Origin: Bacilli bacterium | GTDB taxonomy: Bacteria > Bacillota_I > Bacilli_A > RF39 > UBA660 | Reading direction: 5' to 3' | Assembly (NCBI GenBank): GCA_918219625.1 | Contig: CAKJXT010000104.1 | Coordinates: forward strand, 1 to 5,942 | Length of the DNA: 5,942 bases | Shown: positions 1 through 5,942 of the stretch, piece after piece | Layout of the letters: every line of letters begins with the position of its first letter | Position numbering within the stretch: position 1 is the first letter of the stretch | The notes under the pieces: model-generated | What the model was told of the DNA's origin: nothing | The model's input: only the letters and a program-made list of their open reading frames with translations | Database searches by the model: none | Translations under genes and position numbers: made by a program

Positions 1-51
1 GGAAAAATGCGGGTGTGTGAAATTTATAATATCTATGTTTATTGATTTTAA

Positions 52-104
52 TGTAAGATTGTCTTTGCTTCAAGCTGATAACGTGGGATTAAGGTACAAA
101 AAAA
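52..104 (+). repeat. Left copy of diverged terminal direct repeat
   Basis: Aligns in the same orientation with 5517-5577. The first 16 nt (52-67) match 5517-5532 at 14 positions; after a 5-nt gap both continue with CTTC(C)AAGCT, ACGTGGGA and a run of seven A. Seen directly. It is read as the left element end (att-type sequence). The A7 run doubles as the T tract of a minus-strand terminator. Confidence 0.6.
68..97 (+). other. tRNA-Gly-like fragment in left repeat
   Basis: CAAGCTGATAACGTGGG at 71-87 is an exact 17-nt match to the anticodon-loop to T-stem part of the tRNA-Gly(TCC) gene at the other end, in opposite orientation (complement of 5661-5677). The match stops at the T loop, so it is not a functional tRNA. 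A further 10-nt match to the tRNA 5' end with its flank (ATGCGGGTGT) lies at 7-16, but about 30 nt too far upstream to fold. Probably a degraded tRNA-derived att site or scar. Confidence 0.5.
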
Positions 105-123
105 CCAAACATAATGTCTGGTT
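98..123 (-). terminator. Minus-strand intrinsic terminator, orphan
   Basis: Read on the minus strand, AACCAGACA-TTA-TGTTTGGTT forms a 9-bp stem (one G-U pair) followed by seven T. No minus-strand gene lies upstream of it inside the element in the inserted state. Its position next to the repeat copies that of the terminator next to the right repeat. In an excised circle it would sit just upstream of the small gene at 5227-5499. Confidence 0.65.
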
Positions 124-256
124 AAATATCTTAATGGAGCGATAGATAAGATAATTTGAAACTATCACTAAATAAGTTAATACAACTAACTTCTATAACA
201 ATAATAGCATAAAATTAAAATATTTCCAATAGAAATGATAAAATTGATAAAATTAA

Positions 257-277
257 TGATATAATTATACATAGGAG
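257..277 (+). promoter_or_regulatory. Extended -10 promoter and RBS of the cargo operon
   Basis: TGA-TATAAT occupies 257-265 (extended -10). No good -35 is visible at 16-18 bp. A start about 7 nt downstream (near 272) leaves a leader of only about 14 nt, with AGGAG at 273-277 spaced 8 nt from the ATG at 286. Confidence 0.55.
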
Positions 278-285
278 TGGTAGTT

Positions 286-819
286 ATGAAATTATTTCTT
301 GTTAAACCAGATTTAGTTTATTATAAAGAATATAACAATATGATGAAAGAATGGATAGAGAGTAATACACAAATTGCTCCATGGTTTTTAGATAAACCAT
401 TTGAAAGTATTGATGAATTTGCAAAACTTATTCAAAAATTGGATGAATATGAAAATGCAAACCAAGATAAGGATTTTTGTTCAACTACTTCATATTTTGT
501 AATCGATGAAAATGACAAATTAGTTGGTGCTGCGAGTTTAAGGCATTATTTAACAATTAAAGGTTTAAATACTTGGGGACATTGTGGATATGGAGTAAGA
601 CCAACTGAAAGAAAAAAAGGTTATGGTACTGAAATTCTTAAATTATTATTAGAAGAAGCTAACAATAAAAAAATATACAAAGTTTTAATTGGTGCTCACA
701 AATCAAATGTTGGTTCTTGTAAGGTAATTGAAAATTGTAATGGTATATTAGAAAATACTATAATTGATCCTGATGATAAAAACGAACAAATAAATAGGTA
801 TTGGATTAATAACAAGTAG
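286..819 (+). CDS. GNAT family N-acetyltransferase (COG3981-like)
   Basis: Predicted to transfer an acetyl group from acetyl-CoA to an amine; the substrate is unknown and the protein should be cytosolic. The 177-residue product carries the GNAT core: a beta-strand region ending in RHY (86-88), then GYGVRPTERKKGYGTE (101-116), which contains the acetyl-CoA-binding loop R-K-K-G-Y-G at 109-114, and a late NVGSCKVIENCNG segment (141-153) typical of the family. The N-terminal LVKPDLVYYKEY...PW pattern fits the common Firmicute subfamily. An upstream GTG at 277 is in frame but lies within the AGGAG ribosome site, so ATG 286 is chosen. It is the first gene of a two-gene operon; its stop overlaps the next gene's Shine-Dalgarno. 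The family is confident; a resistance or immunity role is only suggested by its place on a mobile element. Confidence 0.88.
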   Translation: MKLFLVKPDLVYYKEYNNMMKEWIESNTQIAPWFLDKPFESIDEFAKLIQKLDEYENANQDKDFCSTTSYFVIDENDKLVGAASLRHYLTIKGLNTWGHCGYGVRPTERKKGYGTEILKLLLEEANNKKIYKVLIGAHKSNVGSCKVIENCNGILENTIIDPDDKNEQINRYWINNK

Positions 820-830
820 GAGGTAATATT

Positions 831-1643
831 ATGAGTAAAAAAATTGTAGCCATAGGTGGCGGAGAAAATGGAAGATTAGGTTCAGATGGTATAAGATATC
901 CCTATGAACTAGCAAATCAAGATAAAGAAATTATTAGATTAACTGGTAAAGAACATCCAAATTTTTTATTAATTGCACATTCACAACCACTTGAAAGACA
1001 AGAAGGATATTTTCAAGTAATGGTTGATATATATGAAAAAATGTATGGTTGCCCTTGCAAAGATTTAAAAAGTGATAAACTAACTGATAAAGAATATGTT
1101 CAAGAACTTATAGATTGGGCTGATATAATTTTTGAAGGTGGAGGAAATACACTTGATATGATTAAACTTTGGAAAGAAACTGGGTTTGATGAAATTTTAA
1201 GACAAGCTTGGGAAGATGGTAAAGTAATGTGTGGTGTTTCTGCTGGTGCAAATTGTTGGTTTAAAGAATGTTCATCTGATTCATTAAAAATTAAATATGG
1301 TGATGACCAGCCTTTAATTGGAATGGAATGTTTAGGATTTGTTGATGGATTATTTGTTCCACATTGTGATGCTCCAGGTAGATTAGAAAATGTTAAGGAT
1401 TTATTGAAAACAAGCGAACAAATTGGATTATCAATGTCAAATTGTACTGCATTAGAAATAATTGATGACCAATATAGATTAATTACAAGCGATGCATCTT
1501 ATCATAATATCGAAGCATTTGGTTTAAAATCTTATTGGGAAAACGGAGAGTATTTAGAGGAAAAGCTAGATACGTCATTAGAATTTAAACCTTTAAATGA
1601 TTTATTATCTAGAAACATAAATAATAAGAAACAAAAAATATAG
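831..1643 (+). CDS. pepE: Peptidase E-like (family S51) serine dipeptidase
   Basis: A 270-residue protein of the peptidase E / YgaJ type, with a class I glutamine amidotransferase-like fold. Characterised PepE enzymes are cytosolic and remove an N-terminal aspartate from Asp-X dipeptides. Visible motifs: an N-terminal IVAIGGGENGR strand-loop (5-15); FEGGGNTLDM (101-110); the nucleophile elbow GVSAGA with Ser137; Asp150 in SSDS, the probable acid; and VPHCD with His178 as the base, in the Ser-Asp-His order of S51. At 270 residues it is longer than the roughly 230 of enterobacterial PepE; extra length sits between residues 50 and 95 and in the last 30 residues. It begins 11 nt after the acetyltransferase stop, with TAGGAGG directly upstream, so the two are co-transcribed and probably translationally coupled. 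Actual substrate unproven. Confidence 0.87.
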   Translation: MSKKIVAIGGGENGRLGSDGIRYPYELANQDKEIIRLTGKEHPNFLLIAHSQPLERQEGYFQVMVDIYEKMYGCPCKDLKSDKLTDKEYVQELIDWADIIFEGGGNTLDMIKLWKETGFDEILRQAWEDGKVMCGVSAGANCWFKECSSDSLKIKYGDDQPLIGMECLGFVDGLFVPHCDAPGRLENVKDLLKTSEQIGLSMSNCTALEIIDDQYRLITSDASYHNIEAFGLKSYWENGEYLEEKLDTSLEFKPLNDLLSRNINNKKQKI

Positions 1644-1677
1644 ACGATAGCTTAAAGTGATAAGCCATCGTCTTTTT
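1643..1677. terminator. Bidirectional terminator shared by pepE and relaxase genes
   Basis: GACGATAGCTTA (1643-1654) pairs with TAAGCCATCGTC (1661-1672) except for one A/C position, with a 6-nt loop. TTTTT follows on the plus strand; on the minus strand a T6 run follows after a short TATA spacer. The hairpin begins at the last base of the pepE stop codon and also encodes the last residues and stop of the convergent relaxase gene. Confidence 0.8.
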
Positions 1678-2977
1678 CTTTATCTTTTTTATCAGTATAA
1701 AAATCTTCTGCTGATTCTTCCATTTCATAGTTAATAAGTTCAGTTGCTTTTTCTATTTCTTTTTTATTAAATAAATTAAATCCTTTAAAGATACTTTGTT
1801 CTTTTCTCTTGACTTCAGGATCGTATTGTTGTTTAAAATATTTTAAACTTAAGCTACTATGATTAAATAAATGGTCAACTATTGTTTTAATAAATTCTGG
1901 AAGTTTTTGAAATATTTTGTTTAATTGATTAATAAGATAATCTGTTTTTTCTTTTAAATCGTTATATCTATGTTCATATTGATAATTTAATCTTTTTAAA
2001 TCTTCGTTTTCTTCTTTTAATTTTTCATTTTCATTCCATAGTTGATTTTTTGATTTTAAGATTATTTTATTATTTATCTTTTTCTTTTTATCAATTTCAT
2101 CAGCTATATCAGTTTTATCTTTATTAAGTTTAGTAATTTGTTTATTGATAGATTCTTTATTATCTTCTAAATCAGATACTTTGTTTTCAAGATTAGATAT
2201 TTCTTGCTTTAATTCTTTAACTTTTTCATTATAGATTTTTCTTTCATAAGGGGTAATATCTCTATTTTTACCTTTTTTCTTTTCTTTAAGAGTATTATCT
2301 AATTGATAAACTTGATTAAATTCATTAATACATCTTTCTCTCATTTTATCTTGAATAACTACTAATGATTCTTTTGTGAATATAGATGTTTTACCAACTT
2401 GTCTTGATAAACCTGTTTTACAATTTTCTTTAACTGGAACACCAACTATATGTAAGTGTGGAGAGTGTTCATCAAAATGTATACTAGCATTTGCTATATA
2501 AAAGTCTGGAACTATCTCTTTTAAATCATCAAGTTGCTTTTCAAATACTTTAGTCATCTCATATTTATATTCTAAACTTTTATCATCCCAATAAACCATA
2601 TCTCCAAGTTCAATAACTATCTCACAAGCAAGATCATGTTTTGTATCATTACTTATTTTATTAAAGTAGTTATCAATAGTTCTATCATCTCTAGTTTGTT
2701 TTTTATTATATTCTAATCTCGATTCTTCAAATAAATTCAAATATAATTCTTTAACATCTTTAACAATATCATTAGAACCTTTGATAGTTTTTATTAATTC
2801 TTGATTATTATCGTATTGTCTTAAATTATGATGATTAACTTTTCCAAGCTGTCTTACATTTTGAATAGCATTATTACTTTTATTAGTTGTTCCTGATAGA
2901 GTATTCTTTGCTTCTCGTCTAGCTTTAATAGTTTTATTACTATCATTACCTAAATGAAATGAATAAGATAATTCCAT
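1652..2977 (-). CDS. MOBV-family relaxase (Mob_Pre, plasmid recombination protein)
   Basis: Nicks one strand at oriT and pilots it during mobilization by a helper conjugation system. The 441-residue protein has the Mob_Pre layout: HNLR at 50-53, matching the HN-x-R motif whose His is the nucleophile in pMV158 MobM; and HFDEHSPHLH at 167-176, the HxDExxPHxH metal-binding motif III with His167, His174 and His176. From about 245 to 350 it is a Lys/Glu-rich coiled coil, usual for the C-terminal half of this family, followed by a charged tail. ATG 2977 is preceded at 9 nt by AAGGAGGT. It lies 191 bp after the recombinase on the same strand, and the structured DNA between them is where MOBV oriTs normally lie. 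The counterpart in Tn4451 is TnpZ. It converges on pepE. Nothing indicates truncation. Confidence 0.92.
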   Translation of the reverse strand: MELSYSFHLGNDSNKTIKARREAKNTLSGTTNKSNNAIQNVRQLGKVNHHNLRQYDNNQELIKTIKGSNDIVKDVKELYLNLFEESRLEYNKKQTRDDRTIDNYFNKISNDTKHDLACEIVIELGDMVYWDDKSLEYKYEMTKVFEKQLDDLKEIVPDFYIANASIHFDEHSPHLHIVGVPVKENCKTGLSRQVGKTSIFTKESLVVIQDKMRERCINEFNQVYQLDNTLKEKKKGKNRDITPYERKIYNEKVKELKQEISNLENKVSDLEDNKESINKQITKLNKDKTDIADEIDKKKKINNKIILKSKNQLWNENEKLKEENEDLKRLNYQYEHRYNDLKEKTDYLINQLNKIFQKLPEFIKTIVDHLFNHSSLSLKYFKQQYDPEVKRKEQSIFKGFNLFNKKEIEKATELINYEMEESAEDFYTDKKDKEKDDGLSL

Positions 2978-2997
2978 ACTTTTTACACCTCCTTAAA

Positions 2998-3163
2998 TTA
3001 TGAATATTGAAATGGCACGAAAGTGGCTTTGTCATTATTCATAACTTCCTATATATCTTGTCAGAGACAAGATATGGAAGCTAAGGTTACCACCTTAGAA
3101 ACCGTATTAATTTAACACTATCGCCACTTTCATTTACTATCGTAAACAAAACGTGCCACGTTT
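2998..3163 (-). other. Inverted-repeat cluster, candidate oriT
   Basis: The relaxase-recombinase gap is packed with pairings: TTATGAATA (2998-3006) with 3036-3044; GAAAGTGGC (3019-3027) with 3123-3131; ATATCTTGTC (3053-3062) with 3066-3075, extended by CTTCC/GGAAG (3045-3049, 3076-3080); CTAAGGT (3081-3087) with 3092-3098; TTTAC/GTAAA (3133-3137, 3142-3146); and AAACGTG/CACGTTT around 3156. The minus strand at 3113-3122 reads GATAGTGTTA, recalling the TAGTGTG/TTA nick site of pMV158-type oriTs. Position directly upstream of the relaxase fits MOBV elements. The hairpins could also act as recombinase-binding sites or as the recombinase terminator. Confidence 0.5.
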
Positions 3164-3168
3164 ATAAA

Positions 3169-5013
<1,845 letters not shown>

Positions 5014-5028
5014 TCAACTCCTTTTACT

Positions 5029-5080
5029 AAAAAAGAGGAGACAATAGTATCTAGTAAAGTCTAAATACTACTGACTCCTC
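5029..5080 (-). terminator. Attenuator hairpin before the recombinase gene
   Basis: On the minus strand GAGGAGTCAGTAGTAT (5080-5065) pairs with ATACTATTGTCTCCTC (5050-5035) over 16 positions, with one U-U mismatch and one G-U pair, a 14-nt loop, and then six T (5034-5029). This is a strong intrinsic terminator 22 nt upstream of the recombinase start and downstream of its promoter, so it can only act on the recombinase leader transcript. The whole 5' arm is coding sequence of the leader ORF, whose stop codon lies in the loop. Confidence 0.85.
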
Positions 5081-5128
5081 AATTAATTCAATATTATATA
5101 TTTTAATTTTATCTTTGCTTTTTATCAT
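5051..5128 (-). CDS. 25-residue leader peptide of the recombinase gene
   Basis: ATG at 5128 is preceded at 7 nt by a perfect GGAGG (5140-5136). The ORF, MIKSKDKIKIYN...EESVVFRLY, runs 25 codons to TAG at 5053-5051. Codons 17-22 lie in the 5' arm of the attenuator hairpin and codons 23-25 plus the stop in its loop. A ribosome translating to the end would melt the hairpin and let RNA polymerase reach the recombinase gene; a ribosome that stalls early, or poor initiation, would let the terminator form. The peptide is Lys/Ile-rich at its start, without an obvious run of regulatory codons. An in-frame ATG at 5164 would extend it by 12 residues but sits only a few nt from the expected transcript start. 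No family is recognised. Function in control is inferred from geometry. Confidence 0.7.
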   Translation of the reverse strand: MIKSKDKIKIYNIELIEESVVFRLY

Positions 5129-5173
5129 CGGTGTACCTCCATTTCTAGAGAATACCTCTTTCATTGGTTATAT

Positions 5174-5201
5174 ATAATATCATTTTTTATGAAAATGTCA
5201 A
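5174..5201 (-). promoter_or_regulatory. Promoter of leader and recombinase
   Basis: Consensus TTGACA (-35, 5201-5196), a 16-bp spacer, and TATTAT (-10, 5179-5174) with an upstream TG at 5182-5181 making it an extended -10. A start near 5167 would give a leader of about 160 nt before the recombinase ATG. It is the best promoter in the window. Confidence 0.8.
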
Positions 5202-5218
5202 TTCCCTGATTAGGGAAT
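5201..5218. promoter_or_regulatory. Palindromic operator abutting the -35 box
   Basis: ATTCCCT (5201-5207) and AGGGAAT (5212-5218) are perfect inverted arms around GATT. The palindrome shares its first base pair with the -35 hexamer of the recombinase promoter and lies just after the stop codon of the small upstream gene. Position and symmetry suggest a dimeric repressor or activator site; no matching regulator gene is recognised in the window. Confidence 0.55.
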
Positions 5219-5226
5219 AGTAGTAT

Positions 5227-5499
5227 TTAGTTAGTTTTTAAATAATCTTCTAATTCAGATAGTTTAATCTTATTAGATAAATTCTCGATGAATATCTCAT
5301 TAGAATAATTAAATGCAAGAAATGTTATATCATTAATTATTATTCTATGAGGTTCGACATAAGTTAAGTTAGTTCTATCAATTTTTCGTATACTACCATT
5401 TATGATTTTTAAAGTAGTATTTGAAAACTCACATATTAGTTCTAACTTCTTTTTTAATGATTCTTCAATAACAACTTCTTGCTTAATAATATTTACCAT
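5227..5499 (-). CDS. Small protein of unknown function (90 aa)
   Basis: I do not recognise this protein. It is 90 residues (MVNIIKQEVVIEES...LEDYLKTN), with a mixed charged and beta-rich look: repeated Ile/Val strands in the middle (NTTLKIINGSIRKID, RIIINDITFLAF), no membrane segment, no signal peptide and no clear helix-turn-helix. ATG 5499 is chosen because AAGGA lies 8 nt upstream; upstream in-frame starts at 5508 and 5553 lack such a site, and the latter lies in the terminal repeat. It is the gene nearest the right end, codirectional with the recombinase but separated from it by the operator, promoter and leader. In mobile elements this position often holds an excision factor or regulator, but nothing in the sequence proves that. 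No convincing promoter is seen. Confidence 0.6.
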   Translation of the reverse strand: MVNIIKQEVVIEESLKKKLELICEFSNTTLKIINGSIRKIDRTNLTYVEPHRIIINDITFLAFNYSNEIFIENLSNKIKLSELEDYLKTN

Positions 5500-5516
5500 A
5501 AATACCATCCTTTCTT

Positions 5517-5577
5517 TGTAGGATAGTCTTTGTATGACTTCCAAGCTTGACACGTGGGAGTTCGATACACAAAAAAA
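5517..5577 (+). repeat. Right copy of diverged terminal direct repeat
   Basis: Same orientation as 52-104. TGTAGGATAGTCTTTG (5517-5532) differs from the left copy at two positions; then it has an extra TATGA, CTTCCAAGCTT, ACGTGGGAG and seven A. It lies between the small gene and the tRNA-Gly terminators and is taken as the right element end. Confidence 0.6.
5538..5568 (+). other. tRNA-Gly-like 3' half in right repeat
   Basis: CTTCCAAGCTTGACACGTGGG at 5538-5558 resembles the anticodon loop (with TCC) through T stem of a tRNA-Gly, and GTTCGATAC at 5560-5568 looks like a T loop. There is no matching 5' half or acceptor stem, and the T stem does not pair, so it is not a gene. It faces the real tRNA-Gly gene, convergently, and is likely a tRNA-derived attachment sequence. 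Confidence 0.45.
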
Positions 5578-5598
5578 CTAACCCAAATTGAGTTAGTT
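5571..5598 (-). terminator. Second terminator downstream of tRNA-Gly
   Basis: Minus strand AACTAACTC-AATTT-GGGTTAGTT has a 9-bp stem (one G-U) followed by seven T, the T run being the A7 of the right repeat. It backs up the terminator at 5604-5626 and isolates the element's right-end gene from tRNA transcription. Confidence 0.75.
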
Positions 5599-5603
5599 GT
5601 AAT

Positions 5604-5626
5604 AAAAAAGCTCGAAAAGTTCGAGC
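5604..5626 (-). terminator. tRNA-Gly intrinsic terminator
   Basis: Minus strand GCTCGAA-CTT-TTCGAGC, a perfect 7-bp stem with a 3-nt loop, followed by six T. It begins 11 nt after the tRNA 3' CCA. Confidence 0.85.
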
Positions 5627-5637
5627 GTATTTCCTTA

Positions 5638-5711
5638 TGGAGCGGGTGATGGGAATCGGACCCACGTTATCAGCTTGGAAGGCTGGAGTTCTACCATTGA
5701 ACTACACCCGC
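5638..5711 (-). tRNA. tRNA-Gly (anticodon TCC)
   Basis: A 74-nt cloverleaf with encoded CCA: acceptor GCGGGTG/CACCCGC, D stem GTTC/GAAC, anticodon loop CTTCCAA (TCC, reading GGA/GGG), T stem GTGGG/CCCAT with one G-U pair, and discriminator T. Two departures from usual: the T loop is TCCGATT rather than TTCGATT, which removes the near-universal U55, and the first anticodon-stem pair is C27/A43. It may be decoded normally, be weakened, or be specialised; the cloverleaf is otherwise intact. It flanks the element's right end, and parts of its sequence recur in the element's repeats. Confidence 0.93.
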
Positions 5712-5721
5712 ATATTTTTAT

Positions 5722-5749
5722 ATATAACACATTTAGAATAATAAATCAA
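5722..5749 (-). promoter_or_regulatory. Likely tRNA-Gly promoter
   Basis: TTGATT (5749-5744), a 16-bp spacer and TTATAT (5727-5722) precede the tRNA 5' end by 10 nt, a fitting distance. Both boxes are imperfect, so the call is moderate. Confidence 0.45.
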
Positions 5750-5816
5750 TCAAATCTTGTATTAAAAATTAGTATTCCTCATCTTTATGGTACTAAATCA
5801 ATGTTTTAATATTTAT

Positions 5817-5846
5817 TTGCTATCACAAAAAGTAAAATGATATAAT
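5817..5846 (+). promoter_or_regulatory. Promoter of the right-flank gene
   Basis: TTGCTA (5817-5822), an 18-bp spacer and consensus TATAAT (5841-5846) with upstream TG at 5838-5839 (extended -10). The transcript should start at about 5853, the same base as the ATG. Confidence 0.7.
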
Positions 5847-5852
5847 AGTTAT

Positions 5853-5942
5853 ATGGAAACAAACATGAAAGACCAAGACTTGTTTCAAGTTGTCTTGGAT
5901 GATGATGAAAAAATCGTACGAGTATTGCGCCCGCATAAAGGA
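5853..5942 (+). CDS. 5' end of a chromosomal gene, possibly PH-domain protein (partial)
   Basis: Thirty codons run open to the window edge, beginning METNMKDQDLFQVVL and reaching EKIVRVLRPHKG. The phrase DDDEKIVRVLRPHKG resembles the start of bacterial PH-domain (bPH) membrane proteins, whose first strand often reads as a dEkil..hpH pattern before transmembrane helices; only 30 residues are available, so this is tentative. ATG 5853 lies 6 nt after TATAAT, with no room for a ribosome site, suggesting a leaderless message; ATG 5865 is an in-frame alternative with only a weak GGAA upstream. Its codon use (CGT, CGC, CCG, TTG) is richer in G and C than the element genes, in keeping with host chromosome. 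Confidence 0.6.
   Translation, partial: METNMKDQDLFQVVLDDDEKIVRVLRPHKG

Noticed and set aside
1..104. T-box riboswitch or intact tRNA-Gly at the left end
   Set aside because: The tRNA-like pieces (7-16 and 68-87) are spaced too widely to fold, and no T-box core or specifier stem is present.
181..192. TACAACTAACT at 181-191 matching the complement of 5590-5604
   Set aside because: An 11-nt AT-rich match is expected by chance among all pairs in 6 kb, and it does not align with the terminal repeats.
5483..5665. Minus-strand 60-codon ORF across the terminators and tRNA 3' half
   Set aside because: It reads through the tRNA-Gly gene, two terminators and the terminal repeat; the start lies in the tRNA and there is no ribosome site.
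5929..5938. CCCGCAT at the right edge resembling the complement of ATGCGGGTGT at 7-16
   Set aside because: Only 7 nt match, it lies in a coding region, and it has no flanking similarity; chance is sufficient.

Overview
The window is very AT-rich with strong Shine-Dalgarno sites, TATAAT-type promoters, short intergenic gaps and intrinsic terminators with long T runs. That is typical of a low-GC Bacillota (Firmicutes) genome, possibly an Erysipelotrichia-like gut lineage; the placement is inferred from style and protein flavour only. The genetic code looks standard: Trp is TGG and the stops seen are TAA/TAG.

Most of the window, about 52-5577, reads as one small integrative mobilizable element of the general Tn4451 type: a large serine recombinase plus a MOBV (Mob_Pre) relaxase and no conjugation machinery of its own. 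Layout: (1) left end, 52-104, one copy of a diverged direct repeat containing a piece of tRNA-Gly sequence, followed by an orphan minus-strand terminator; (2) a plus-strand two-gene cargo operon, a GNAT acetyltransferase (286-819) and a peptidase E-like S51 serine dipeptidase (831-1643), ending in a hairpin that probably terminates transcription from both sides; (3) on the minus strand the MOBV relaxase (1652-2977), a structured inverted-repeat region that is the best oriT candidate (2998-3163), and a 612-residue large serine recombinase (3169-5007); (4) a compact control region before the recombinase: a TTGACA / extended -10 promoter abutting a 7-bp-arm palindrome, a 25-codon leader ORF missing from ordinary gene calls, and a terminator hairpin whose 5' arm is the end of that leader ORF; (5) a small unrecognised minus-strand gene (5227-5499); (6) the right copy of the direct repeat (5517-5577).

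Immediately outside the right end lie two stacked minus-strand terminators and a tRNA-Gly(TCC) gene with encoded CCA. Then comes an intergenic region with divergent promoters and the first 30 codons of a plus-strand chromosomal gene, possibly a bacterial PH-domain protein, that starts about 7 nt after its -10 box and so may be leaderless.

Inferred working model: the serine recombinase excises and inserts the element beside or within tRNA-Gly sequence, the relaxase nicks the 2998-3163 region so a co-resident conjugative element can transfer it, and the acetyltransferase/peptidase pair is the carried trait. The most interesting signals are the probable translation-coupled attenuator in front of the recombinase, the tRNA-Gly-derived repeats at both ends, and a cargo pair that resembles (by activity class only) acetyltransferase-plus-peptidase self-immunity to aminoacyl-nucleotide antibiotics.
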